From Natrialba hulunbeirensis JCM 10989 (GTDB lineage: Archaea; Halobacteriota; Halobacteria; Halobacteriales; Natrialbaceae): a DNA stretch of 64,000 nt. The position numbers and the translations under genes are program-made. The notes under the pieces are model-generated. The model was given only the letters and a program-made list of their open reading frames with translations, made no database searches and was not told the DNA's origin. Below are positions 54,596-63,816 of this stretch, piece after piece; position 1 is the stretch's first letter, and each line of letters starts with the position of its first letter. The stretch spans positions 1 to 64,000 of the forward strand of contig NZ_AOIM01000007.1 of assembly GCF_000337575.1 (NCBI RefSeq). Reading direction: 5' to 3'.

Positions 54596-55246
54596 ATGGC
54601 CGCTCACGGCCGGTCCGCACTGCGGGACCTGTTCGACGAGTCGCCGACGCCCCACATCGCCCACCCCCCGCGGACCCATCACCGAGACTTCTACGTCGCT
54701 ACCGATGGGTCCTTCCGCCAGTCGGGTGGCGGGCTCGGCGCCGTCATTGAAACGCGCGACGGCACCCGCGTCGCCAGAGTTGCGACCGCGGATACGCCGC
54801 CGGACAACAACGTCGCCGAGTATCGGGCACTTCACCTCGGTCTCGACGTACTCGCTGCACGCGCACCGCGGGACGCCTCCGTCGGTGTCCTCATCGATCA
54901 CGACGCGCTGGCGAGCAACGTCAACAACACGATCCTGGCGACGAGCCACCCAGATGGGAAGCCACCTCAGCCGGTCTCGATTCCAGCCGCAACACGGTAT
55001 CACTGGCGCGGCATCCAGGCACGGCTCACCGGCTTTGGTGAGGTCCGGGCGGCCCGAATCGATAGCGACCAGAACCCGGCCCATCCGCTCGCGAACGCGC
55101 CCGGGCAGTACCAGCACGTCAACCGCGAACCCGACCGCTGTGTGCTCCCGGAGCCGCCGCGGTCGGAGCCGTCCCCTGCCGAGTTCCCACCACCGTCCCG
55201 CGCGAACAGAAACAGCGGTGGCGGCGGCAGTCAGGCCTCTGACTGA
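54596..55246 (+). CDS. RNase HI-like protein
   Basis: A 216-residue protein with an RNase H fold. The active-site carboxylates visible are Asp37 in FYVATDGSF, Glu75 in NNVAEYRALHLGL and Asp101/Asp103 in VLIDHDALASNV. At the fourth position, where ADxLA is usual, it reads NPAHPLAN with His163. A 30-residue N-terminal extension and a disordered Pro/Ser/Gly tail (~175-216) flank the domain. The enzyme would remove RNA from RNA-DNA hybrids. The upstream frame to 54404 precedes the TATA box and is not used. Confidence 0.85.
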   Translation: MAAHGRSALRDLFDESPTPHIAHPPRTHHRDFYVATDGSFRQSGGGLGAVIETRDGTRVARVATADTPPDNNVAEYRALHLGLDVLAARAPRDASVGVLIDHDALASNVNNTILATSHPDGKPPQPVSIPAATRYHWRGIQARLTGFGEVRAARIDSDQNPAHPLANAPGQYQHVNREPDRCVLPEPPRSEPSPAEFPPPSRANRNSGGGGSQASD

Positions 55247-55355
55247 CGATATCGTTGCCACCACCACCGAGTTTCGCGCAGGCCGAGCACACCCCTTCAG
55301 GCCGAGCGCAGCCGAACCGCCATCGTTATTTCGCCGCTCCAGAGAGTCGTCTCCG

Positions 55356-55814
55356 ATGAGCCTTCGCGTCGCCGTCGCCGCCCCGTTCGTCCAGAACGGC
55401 ACGAACCGACTCGAGGAGAACGAGTTCGTCGTCGCGCTCTCGCTCGACCGTGACTGGTTCTCGCCCGATCAGTCAAAACGCCTGATCGACGTGGCGACGC
55501 AGGACGGGCTCCTCGAACCCGATGGCAACGAACTCGTGGCCGGGTTCGACCCCACCGAGGTGACGATTCCAGAAGAGTTCGTTCCGGACGAAGATATTCT
55601 CACGGAGCGCTCCGCGTTCGAACGCGTCCTCGACACGCTCGTCGCCGAAGGCATGGCCAAACACGAGGCCGTCGGGGCGATCAACACACTCCAGGGCGAA
55701 CTCGGCGTCACGATCGAGACGGCAGCAGTGATCTACGCCCGTCGCGAGGGAATCGACGTCGACGATCTTGTTCCGGTTGCGCGTTCGGCGCTCGTCCCTG
55801 ACGCAGACAGCTAG
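55356..55814 (+). CDS. DUF2240 family protein
   Basis: A 152-residue archaeal DUF2240 protein: MSLRVAVAAPFVQNGTNRLE, then FSPDQSKRLIDVATQDGLLE and PDGNELVAGFDPTEV, and a C-terminal helical VYARREGIDVDDLVPVARSA. The family is widespread in Euryarchaeota, of unknown function. The start is ATG 55356. Confidence 0.88.
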   Translation: MSLRVAVAAPFVQNGTNRLEENEFVVALSLDRDWFSPDQSKRLIDVATQDGLLEPDGNELVAGFDPTEVTIPEEFVPDEDILTERSAFERVLDTLVAEGMAKHEAVGAINTLQGELGVTIETAAVIYARREGIDVDDLVPVARSALVPDADS

Positions 55815-55944
55815 GTGTCGGCTACCCAAAAGTCAGCACCCGGAAGCCAGTGGTCAGTATCCTGTGGCCAGTACCCAGCAACCGGAAGCCAGAAGCCAAA
55901 GAGCGTTAACCTCCACACCCAGAACAGCTACCAGAGACTCACTC

Positions 55945-56376
55945 ATGGTCGAGGACCGGATCACCGACGGCACCCGAATCGCACAACTGCTCTCCTCCGA
56001 ACTCGACGGTCGCGAAGACGGCGGACTCGAGTACCTCGCCGTCACGAACGCGGACAGGGATGTCGAGCCGACGGCGGATGGGACGCGTGCGTACGATGTG
56101 ACGATGACTAGAGCTGTGGATACTGCTGCAGGCGAGAGCGGTGATGACGACACCACACTACTCGCCCAGGTGTTCGTCCAGCCGGATCGCGCCCGACTCG
56201 AGTTCACCGCTGGACAGGACGGTGCGGCTGAGGCGGCCGCCGAGGCCGACCTTCGCGTTCGGCCGAAGGCGACCCAGCCGCCGCGAACGCTGGTGTTCGT
56301 CGAGAGCGGTGCAGAGGTCAAGCGAGCGACGGATGTCGTGCAGGCAGTTCTCAGCGCCGTCCAGACGGCAGACTAG
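55945..56376 (+). CDS. Conserved haloarchaeal protein, unknown
   Basis: A 143-residue acidic protein beginning MVEDRITDGTRIAQLLSSEL with a beta-rich central part (LAQVFVQPDRARLEFTAGQD) and a helical end (VKRATDVVQAVLSAVQ). I recognise the N-terminal pattern from haloarchaeal genomes but not a function. The 130-bp spacer before it contains short imperfect repeats (CCGGAAGCCAG at 55840 and 55882). Confidence 0.75.
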   Translation: MVEDRITDGTRIAQLLSSELDGREDGGLEYLAVTNADRDVEPTADGTRAYDVTMTRAVDTAAGESGDDDTTLLAQVFVQPDRARLEFTAGQDGAAEAAAEADLRVRPKATQPPRTLVFVESGAEVKRATDVVQAVLSAVQTAD

Positions 56377-56606
56377 CTGGACAGTGTGCCGGTGATGGCT
56401 GCGGTCCGGCGGTCGTGATAGAGACGGAGGGGGTCAACCGGACGGACGAGGTCGTATTGGGAATGCTCGCCTGGAGCAACCGGTAGTATCAAGTATTCTG
56501 AACAGTTGGGCGCAGATCACTGTCTGGCGTTTCCAACCCAAAATCGACAACTACGGTATCGCCTTTCGACATTATTACTTTCCTACGCTCGTATCGTTCG
56601 AACAGA

Positions 56607-58460
56607 ATGGCTACTGAGGTTGCGCTTACCGTCGATCTCGCTATTATTCTTTTCAGTGCGACACTCGCCGGATTCGTCGCCAAACAGACGGGCCAACCGA
56701 CGATCATCGCCTACATTCTCGCTGGGGTCGTAATCGGCCCAGCGGCGCTCGGAATCGTCGAGGTCAGCGAACTGACTGAACTGCTCTCCGAGCTCGGACT
56801 CGCGTTCTTGCTGTTCTTGCTCGGGATCAAGATGCGACTCGAGGAAATCCGTCACGTCCTCTCGTCGATCGTCAAAATCTCGATCCCGCAGATGATCGCG
56901 GTCTTCCTCGTGGGCGCAGGCATCGCGTTCGCGCTCAACTTCGGCCTCGTCGAGTCGGTGTTGATCGGTCTGGCGGTGATGTACAGTTCGACCGCGGTCG
57001 TCATCAAGATGCTCACGGACAAGGACGAGGCGACCTCGCTCCACGGGAAGCTCGACGTCGGTGTCTTGCTCGTGCAGGACGTCGTCGTCGTCATTATTCT
57101 GGCCGTCCTCGCGGCTGGACAGCCGGACAGCCTCGCCGAGGTTGCGACGACCCTCGCCGTCGTGCTCGTCCTCGTTGCGCTCGTGACGATTGCGGCGCTC
57201 GTCTCCTCGCGAACGGTCTTACCGGTCGTCTTCCGCCGGATTGCCGACAACGAGGAGATTTTCTTCCTCGTCGCCATTGCGTGGGCGTTCCTGTTCGTGT
57301 TCGTCTCCGACAACATCAACCTCTTTCTCGAGCCCCTGTTCGGGATCACAGCGTACCTCTCGATCGAGATGGGGGCGTTCATGGCCGGCGTGGCCATCGC
57401 ACAGCTTCCGTACAGCAAGGAGTTACAGGACCGGGTCAACCCGCTGACGGACCTGTTCGTCATGGTCTTCTTCGTCTCGGTCGCGATCGACCTCGAGGCG
57501 GCACAGCTCTTTGAGTACGCTCCGGAGGCAGCCATCGCCGCGCTGGTGTTGATGCCCGTGAAGTTCCTCATCTTCTTCTCGCTACTCGACTGGCAGGGCT
57601 TTGGCTCCGAGACGACGTTCCTCGGCAGCATTAACATGATCCAGGTCAGCGAGTTCGGGATCATTGTCGCCGCCGTCGCTGTCGAGGGTGGCTTCATCGA
57701 GCCCGAAATCCTCGGCTTCATGACGCTGCTGGCGATCTTCACGATGGCCGTTTCCGTGTACCTCATCGAGTTCAGCCACCAGCTATTCGAACGCTTCGAG
57801 CCGACGATCACGCGGTTTACGAGCGAAGGCGACTTCGAGGGCGGCAAACAGGAGTATCGCGATCATGCGGTCGTCGTCGGCTACGACGAGGTGACCCAAA
57901 ACGCGCTCCCATTGCTCGCGGCCCACTACGATGACGTCGTCGTCATCGACCGAACGGTCGAACACATCGAGACGCTCGAGGCAGAAGGATACGACGCCGT
58001 CTACGGCGACTTCCGCAACGCGACGATTCGGAAGGATGTCGCCGTCTCGAAGGCCGACTTCGTTCTCTCGTCGTCGGTCGATCCGGCGGTAAACTCGGTG
58101 CTACTCGAGTCGGTCGACGAGGAGGCGACTGTCCTCGTCGAAGCCGAGCGACTCGAAGACGCGCGTCTGCTCTACGAAAGCGGTGTTCACTGTGTGCTCA
58201 TGACCCCATATCTCGCGGCCGACAGACTTGGAGAGTATCTGGAGACGTACCTCAAGGAGGGCAGTGACGACGAACTCGAGGCGGCACTCGAGTCGGATAT
58301 CGAGTTGCTAGATAGCACTGGGTCGTTCCCGGGGCCTGGTGGTGGCACTGGGACTGGGACTGGTACTGGTGCTGGACTTGGTGCTGGTCCTGGAACTGAC
58401 GATAGCAATGGCAGTGGCAGTGGAAGTGGCAGTGGCAATGGAGGTGGTCTCGATGAGTGA
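56607..58460 (+). CDS. CPA2 cation/proton antiporter with degenerate RCK domain (A type)
   Basis: A 617-residue membrane protein. About 12 spans form a CPA2 exchanger with GQPTIIAYILAGVVIGPAAL, ELGLAFLLFLLGIKM, a conserved Asp in VGVLLVQDVVVVII and GSINMIQVSEFGIIVAA. A C-terminal RCK/TrkA-N domain (~415-530) begins HAVVVGYDEVTQNALPLL, where the GxGxxG nucleotide motif is degenerate. The tail (~575-617) is a Gly/Thr/Ser simple repeat. The stop overlaps the next gene by ATGAGTGA. Confidence 0.92.
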   Translation: MATEVALTVDLAIILFSATLAGFVAKQTGQPTIIAYILAGVVIGPAALGIVEVSELTELLSELGLAFLLFLLGIKMRLEEIRHVLSSIVKISIPQMIAVFLVGAGIAFALNFGLVESVLIGLAVMYSSTAVVIKMLTDKDEATSLHGKLDVGVLLVQDVVVVIILAVLAAGQPDSLAEVATTLAVVLVLVALVTIAALVSSRTVLPVVFRRIADNEEIFFLVAIAWAFLFVFVSDNINLFLEPLFGITAYLSIEMGAFMAGVAIAQLPYSKELQDRVNPLTDLFVMVFFVSVAIDLEAAQLFEYAPEAAIAALVLMPVKFLIFFSLLDWQGFGSETTFLGSINMIQVSEFGIIVAAVAVEGGFIEPEILGFMTLLAIFTMAVSVYLIEFSHQLFERFEPTITRFTSEGDFEGGKQEYRDHAVVVGYDEVTQNALPLLAAHYDDVVVIDRTVEHIETLEAEGYDAVYGDFRNATIRKDVAVSKADFVLSSSVDPAVNSVLLESVDEEATVLVEAERLEDARLLYESGVHCVLMTPYLAADRLGEYLETYLKEGSDDELEAALESDIELLDSTGSFPGPGGGTGTGTGTGAGLGAGPGTDDSNGSGSGSGSGNGGGLDE

Positions 58461-60171
58461 CCTGCTCACCGCCGTCTCGATTATGTTCATCGTCACCGGG
58501 CCGTTCTTGCTCGTGGCCAATCGGTACGATCTGCCGACGGTGCCGTTTTTCATCCTCGCGGGCATCGCCGCCGGCTTCGGGCTGGATGCGTTCGGTATCG
58601 CTGACGAGCTCACTCTCGAAATCGCCCAGTACGGTATCGCGTTGCTCGTCTTTTCCTTCGGTGTCGGTATCGATATCTCCGCTGTCCGCTCGGTGATCTG
58701 GGACAGTGAACTCGCCGCGCTTGCCCAGATCTTCGTCGTCGGTTCAGTCGGGTACGCACTGAGCGTTGCACTCGGTGTTACGCCCAGTGAGGGGATCTAC
58801 GTCGGCATTGCGGCGGCGCTCTCGTCGACGATCGTCGGACGTGGGCTGGTACAAACGGACATTCAGTCACGCCTCGTCCGCGGTCGGCTTTCGAACTCGA
58901 TCCAGTTCGTTCAGGATCTGTTCGCAATCCTGCTCGTGTTGATCCTCGGAACCGGACTCGGCACAGGAACGGTCGGGGCTGGTCCGGTCGCGATGGCCGT
59001 CGGATACGGTCTCGCGCTGATCGCAGCCGCCTTCCTCGTCAACCGGTATCTGTTCGACGCCATCGGCCGACTCGCCGGCGACTCGGACGAACTCATGATT
59101 CTCGGCGTCGTCTCGCTGCTCGCGGCGTTCGTCGGCGCAGCCCAGTCTGCCGACATCTCGATCATCGTCGGTGCGTTCGCCGCCGGTCTCGCGATCCGAC
59201 ACGATCCAATCGAGTATCTCGGCCTGTTCAACGGACTCGAGTCGGTCCGTGATTTCTTCGTCGCGATCTTCTTCGTGACGGTCGGTGCGCTCATCACGTT
59301 CCCGTTCGTCGAAGCCGCCTGGGACGAATCCGTCGGCAAACTCCTCGTCGCGGGTGGGATCGTCGTGCTGACGGCGGTCGTGAAGCCGGCGATCACGACG
59401 GCAGTCTTGCTCTTCAGAGGCTACGAGCGACGAACGGCGACGCTTACCGCCCTCAGCATCGATCAGGTCAGCGAGTTCGCGCTGATCATCGCAATACAGG
59501 CGCTGTTGCTGGGGCAAATCTCTGAGACGCTGTTCGACGCGATCATCCTCGCCGCTGCGGTGACGATGGTCACCTCGAGTCTGAGCCAACGCTACGACGA
59601 ACAGCTCTACCGCGCGCTCGTGAACCGTGGGCTGCTCCCGAGTGCACACGGCAAAATTGACGCGTGGAGCGACGTCCCGGATAATCTCTCCGATCACGTC
59701 ATCATCGTCGGCTACGGTCGCCAGGGGAAGCGACTGGCCCAGACCTGTGACGACCTCGACCAGCCGTACGTCGTCGTGGAGAACGATCCGGCACGCCGGG
59801 AGACGGTCGCGGCGGAGTCTGACGCCGTGGTCGTCGGCGATGCAATGGAGAGCTACACCTGGGAGAAAGCGAACGTCGAGGACGCCCGGATCGTCCTCTC
59901 GACGGTCGCGTCAAAGCCCGTCTCCAGACGGCTGCTCTCCTACAATTTCGACGCCGACATCGTGTTGCGAGCGACCGACCAGTCGGAGGCGCGGACCCTG
60001 CTTGAGTCCGGTGCCCTCTACGTCAGCGTCTCGGAACTGCTCGCTGGCCAGCAACTCGCCGAGCACATCGAGGCGCTCCTCGAGGGCGACCTGACCGCTG
60101 CGGACCTTCGCGAAGAACGGCAGGCGGATTTGGCGTTGCGTGCAGACGTGATTCAGCACCACCTCCAGTAA
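58453..60171 (+). CDS. CPA2 cation/proton antiporter with canonical RCK domain (B type)
   Basis: A 572-residue antiporter with ~12 spans: VPFFILAGIAAGFGLDAFGI, QYGIALLVFSFGVGIDIS, an Asp in QFVQDLFAILLVLILG and IDQVSEFALIIAI. The RCK domain begins HVIIVGYGRQGKRLAQTCDD, a canonical GxGxxG motif. The start ATG 58453 lies in the 8-nt overlap with the A-type gene; the frame upstream is antisense-free but only repeats the Gly-rich region in another frame. The two are probably assembled as a pair. Confidence 0.92.
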   Translation: MSDLLTAVSIMFIVTGPFLLVANRYDLPTVPFFILAGIAAGFGLDAFGIADELTLEIAQYGIALLVFSFGVGIDISAVRSVIWDSELAALAQIFVVGSVGYALSVALGVTPSEGIYVGIAAALSSTIVGRGLVQTDIQSRLVRGRLSNSIQFVQDLFAILLVLILGTGLGTGTVGAGPVAMAVGYGLALIAAAFLVNRYLFDAIGRLAGDSDELMILGVVSLLAAFVGAAQSADISIIVGAFAAGLAIRHDPIEYLGLFNGLESVRDFFVAIFFVTVGALITFPFVEAAWDESVGKLLVAGGIVVLTAVVKPAITTAVLLFRGYERRTATLTALSIDQVSEFALIIAIQALLLGQISETLFDAIILAAAVTMVTSSLSQRYDEQLYRALVNRGLLPSAHGKIDAWSDVPDNLSDHVIIVGYGRQGKRLAQTCDDLDQPYVVVENDPARRETVAAESDAVVVGDAMESYTWEKANVEDARIVLSTVASKPVSRRLLSYNFDADIVLRATDQSEARTLLESGALYVSVSELLAGQQLAEHIEALLEGDLTAADLREERQADLALRADVIQHHLQ

Positions 60172-60272
60172 CAGTAACGGGACTGTATCGATAGCGACAT
60201 CCCTTCTATCGAAACCACAGCAAGGTTCGGATGTCGGACCTGCCGCCGGATTCGGATTCTGTCTTCGTCTGT

Positions 60273-61952
60273 TCAGATGCGTTCGTTGCGACTCGCGAAT
60301 CCGTAGCGCTCGAGTGTCTCGAACATCTCGAGGTGCTGTTGTCTAACTGTATCGGAGTCAATATCGTCGGCTTCGATGGCGTCGACAATCTCGTCCAGTT
60401 GATCGCCGGCGAGCACGTTGGGGACGCTCACGTAGGTCGCGCCGTCGAGCAATTCACGCGCCGCAACAGAGGTGCCGGCGCGGAGGATTACGTCGGCATC
60501 GGTGTCGATATCGAGGACCGCCTCGGAGACGAGACTGTGATCGACAGTCGAGACCACGAGCGAGGCGTCTTCGATGGCCGCCTTCTCCCAGGGATAGACA
60601 GATAGCGCGTCCCCGAAGACGTAGTTGCGACACTCCGTTTGAATATCGTCCCAGAGGACGGGGTCGTTCTCGATGACGACGTAGTCGATGTCGCGTCGCT
60701 CGCAGGTTTCGACGAGTCGCCGTCCCTGTCGCCCGTACCCGACGACGACGATGTGGTCGGTCAGCCCCTCGGAGACATCGCTTCGGTCGTCGATCTTTCT
60801 GGTCTGGCGGCCCGCGACGACTCGTTCGACGATCGACCGATAGACCGGTTCCTCGTATCGTCTGGCGACCGACGTCAGGATCATCGTCGCCGCCGCAGCG
60901 AGGATGATTCCCTCGAACAGCGTCTCAGAGATGGCCCCGAGTAACAGCGCCTCGATCGCGATGACGAGCGAGAGCTCGCTCACCTGATTGAGACTCGAAC
61001 TCGAGAGGAACGCGGTTCGGACGTCGTACCCCTCGAAGACGAACGCGAGCGTCATCACGAGCGGGTTGACGAAGAGGACGAGCGCGGTGAGCGTGGCCCC
61101 GATGACGAACACGTCGAAGCTCGGAATCGTGACGAGCGAGCCGAGCGTGACGAAGAAGATGGCGACGAAGAAGTCACGGATGGAGGCGATACCGTTGCGG
61201 ACACCGAGCGAGGAGACGTCGTCGCTGCGGATCGCGATGCCGGCGGCGAACGCGCCAACGACGATCGAGAGACCCGCGAGTTCGGCACCGGCGATGAAGG
61301 CGATGAGAATGGAGATGCTCCCCATCATGACGAGTTCGTCGGAGTCGCCGGCGAGGTGCACGAGCAGCGGGAAGCCGTGGCGATAGACGAGCATCGAGGC
61401 GAGCAACAGGAGGACGGCGAAGCCGATCTGGGAGGTGACGAGCGTCGTCGTGTACTGGTCCGCAGAGAGGACGACGATCAGGCCGATCGCGAGCAGGTCG
61501 TCGAAGAAGTGCACCGAGGAGGCGAGCCGACCGTGGACGAGGTTGTTCCGGATCTCCTGTTCGAGCACCTCGGTGCCGACGATCGTCGAACTGAGCGTCG
61601 CCGCGATCGCGAAGTAGACGGCGTTCTCGGTGCCGAAGCCGAACAGCGTGGCGACGACGAACGCGATCGGCCCCACGACGATCAGTTGCGTGCCAGCAGC
61701 CGTTTCTGCGTCCCGAAGCACCGCCTGCACCGAGCTGAAATCGAACCGGTACCCGAACGTGAACACGAGGAACGCGATTCCCCACTGTGCGAGTTCGATC
61801 AACTGGTCCTGAGCGACGAGTTCGCCGGCCCCGATGACGAACCCCGCGAGCAGGTAGAACGGTACCGGCGACAGCGATAGCTGATTCGCAATCAGCAAGA
61901 ACAAGCCGGCCGCGATGAACACGATCGCGAGCGAGGTGATCAGATCAGTCAT
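60273..61952 (-). CDS. CPA2 antiporter, B-type paralogue
   Basis: A 559-residue antiporter resembling the B-type at 58453: MTDLITSLAIVFIAAGLFLL, PVPFYLLAGFVIGAGELV, HFFDDLLAIGLIVVL and LNQVSELSLVIAI, then an RCK domain with HIVVVGYGRQGRRLVETCER (intact GxGxxG). The ATG at 61952 is preferred because it overlaps the A-type stop by 8 nt, as in the plus-strand pair; ATG 61958 is also possible. Its last residues face the B-type gene of the other pair across 100 bp. Confidence 0.92.
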   Translation of the reverse strand: MTDLITSLAIVFIAAGLFLLIANQLSLSPVPFYLLAGFVIGAGELVAQDQLIELAQWGIAFLVFTFGYRFDFSSVQAVLRDAETAAGTQLIVVGPIAFVVATLFGFGTENAVYFAIAATLSSTIVGTEVLEQEIRNNLVHGRLASSVHFFDDLLAIGLIVVLSADQYTTTLVTSQIGFAVLLLLASMLVYRHGFPLLVHLAGDSDELVMMGSISILIAFIAGAELAGLSIVVGAFAAGIAIRSDDVSSLGVRNGIASIRDFFVAIFFVTLGSLVTIPSFDVFVIGATLTALVLFVNPLVMTLAFVFEGYDVRTAFLSSSSLNQVSELSLVIAIEALLLGAISETLFEGIILAAAATMILTSVARRYEEPVYRSIVERVVAGRQTRKIDDRSDVSEGLTDHIVVVGYGRQGRRLVETCERRDIDYVVIENDPVLWDDIQTECRNYVFGDALSVYPWEKAAIEDASLVVSTVDHSLVSEAVLDIDTDADVILRAGTSVAARELLDGATYVSVPNVLAGDQLDEIVDAIEADDIDSDTVRQQHLEMFETLERYGFASRNERI

Positions 61953-63678
61953 CGTCATCACCTCCCTGCTGGCGAGACGGGTCCGACGGTGCAGACTGTG
62001 CCCCGTCTCCGCGTTCGATACGGATGATGTCGTCCGCGATTGACCGCTCGAACGCCTCCCGGTCAGTGACGTACTGTTCGATGTACTCGCTCAGCCGTTC
62101 TGCAGTCAGGTACGTACTCATGATGACGTAGGCTGCACCCCGGTCGTAGAGTTCGCGCGCGTCGTCGATTCGCTCCGCCTCGACGAAGACCGTCGCGTCG
62201 TCCGGGGCCTCCTCGAGTAGCGCCTTGTTCACCTCGGGCTGGACGGTCGAACTCAAAACGAAGGCAGCGTCCTTGAGGTTCGCCTCCTTGCGGATCTCGC
62301 CGTGGCGGAAGTCGCCGTAAATGGAGTCGTACTGGCCCTCCGCTTCCAGCGCTTCGATGTGATCCGTTTGCCGGTCGATGATGACGACATCGCCGTACTC
62401 GTCTTCGAGTCTCGGCAGCACGCGTTCAGTGATTTCGTCGTAGCCGATCGCGATGACGTGATCCGAGTGGGACTCGAGTTCGACGTCGTCCTTGTCTTCG
62501 GACTCGAACCGTTCGAACCAGGGCTGGACGCTGTCGTAGATGGTGTGGTTGTAGCTGATGATGTACGTCGAGAGGCTCATCGTTAGCAGCGCCATCAGGC
62601 TGAGGTAGCCGAGTACGTCGGTTTCGATGAAGTCCTGCGTGACTGCGAGCGCGCCGACAACCAGCGAGAACTCGCTGACCTGGACCATGTTGATCGAGCC
62701 GAGGAACGACGTTTCGACGCTGAAGCCCTCGCGGTCGATCAGGTAGAACATGATCCAGAAGTTGCCGACCATCAGGATTGCGGAGGCGACGATCGCTTCG
62801 AGCCAGTAGGCGGTCAGATCGTCCGCCGCGAGCTGCAGGCCAATACTCGCGAAGAAGACGAGGATGAAGAAGTCCGTGATCGGCGTGATCCGGTCCTCGA
62901 GTTCCTTGCTGTAGGGAAGCTGTGCGATGCTGATGCCGGCGAGGAACGCGCCGACTTCGAGCGAGAGGTCGAAGTATTCGGAAATCGCGATGAAGAGGAA
63001 CGCCCATGCGATGGCGACGATGAGGAAGACGTCCTTGTTGTCCGCGATGCGCCGGAACAGTCGCGGGAGGAGATAGCGCGAGGAGGCAATGGAGAAAACA
63101 CCGATAAAGGTCATCATGACGGCGATGACGCCGAGCGTCGTTGTGATTTCACTCGCACTACCGAGTTCGTCTGCGCCGAGCAGTGCGAGCACGACGACGA
63201 GATAGATGTCCTGGACGATGAGGACGCCAACGTCGATTTTGCCCGGGAGCGAGGTGATCTCGTCCTTGTCGGTGAGAATCTTGACGATGATCGGCGTCGC
63301 GCCGAAGACGGTCGCCAGCGCGATGATGACGATTTCGGTCGGATCGAACCCGAGCGCCCAGGCGACGCCGAGTGCGAGTGCCGTCTGGAGGATCGTTTGC
63401 CAGACGGCGATGTTGACGATCGGGCGTAAGATCTCCCGAATGTCGTCGAAGCGCATCTTCATCCCGAGCAAGAACAGTAGAAAGCCAAGCCCGAGTTCGG
63501 CCATGAGTTCGACGAGTCCCTCCTCGGTGACGATGTCGAACATCACGGGGCCGAGAATGAGCCCGGTTAGAATGTACGCGATGATCGTCGGCTGCCCAAA
63601 CTGTCGGGCGATGACACCGATCGTCGTCGCCGTCACTACAATAATCGCAAAGTCGGCAGCGAGGGCGATTTCACTCAT
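61945..63678 (-). CDS. CPA2 antiporter, A-type paralogue
   Basis: A 577-residue antiporter resembling the A-type at 56607: GQPTIIAYILTGLILGPVMF, ELGLGFLLFLLGMKM, VGVLIVQDIYLVVVLAL, LEVGAFLAGISIAQLPYSKE, GSINMVQVSEFSLVVG. The RCK domain begins HVIAIGYDEITERVLPRLED, again without GxGxxG. A Gln/Asp-rich acidic tail ends the protein. Start at ATG 63678, with a TTG one codon upstream. Together with 60273 it forms the second two-gene module. Confidence 0.92.
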   Translation of the reverse strand: MSEIALAADFAIIVVTATTIGVIARQFGQPTIIAYILTGLILGPVMFDIVTEEGLVELMAELGLGFLLFLLGMKMRFDDIREILRPIVNIAVWQTILQTALALGVAWALGFDPTEIVIIALATVFGATPIIVKILTDKDEITSLPGKIDVGVLIVQDIYLVVVLALLGADELGSASEITTTLGVIAVMMTFIGVFSIASSRYLLPRLFRRIADNKDVFLIVAIAWAFLFIAISEYFDLSLEVGAFLAGISIAQLPYSKELEDRITPITDFFILVFFASIGLQLAADDLTAYWLEAIVASAILMVGNFWIMFYLIDREGFSVETSFLGSINMVQVSEFSLVVGALAVTQDFIETDVLGYLSLMALLTMSLSTYIISYNHTIYDSVQPWFERFESEDKDDVELESHSDHVIAIGYDEITERVLPRLEDEYGDVVIIDRQTDHIEALEAEGQYDSIYGDFRHGEIRKEANLKDAAFVLSSTVQPEVNKALLEEAPDDATVFVEAERIDDARELYDRGAAYVIMSTYLTAERLSEYIEQYVTDREAFERSIADDIIRIERGDGAQSAPSDPSRQQGGDDDD

Positions 63679-63816
63679 CAAAAATCCAGCTCGGATGGGC
63701 TTTCGTGTATCCGACCTTTATGCGTTGTTGTCCGTTGTCACTGGCCCTTCCGCCATTCTTGGCAAATTTTGCAGGATGGCCGTGTCCTCCCACTCCGACA
63801 GTGTCCCACTTGTCCC

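Noticed and set aside
56852-57847. A long minus-strand frame inside the antiporter gene
   Set aside because: Antisense shadow with Thr/Ser/Arg bias and no membrane pattern.
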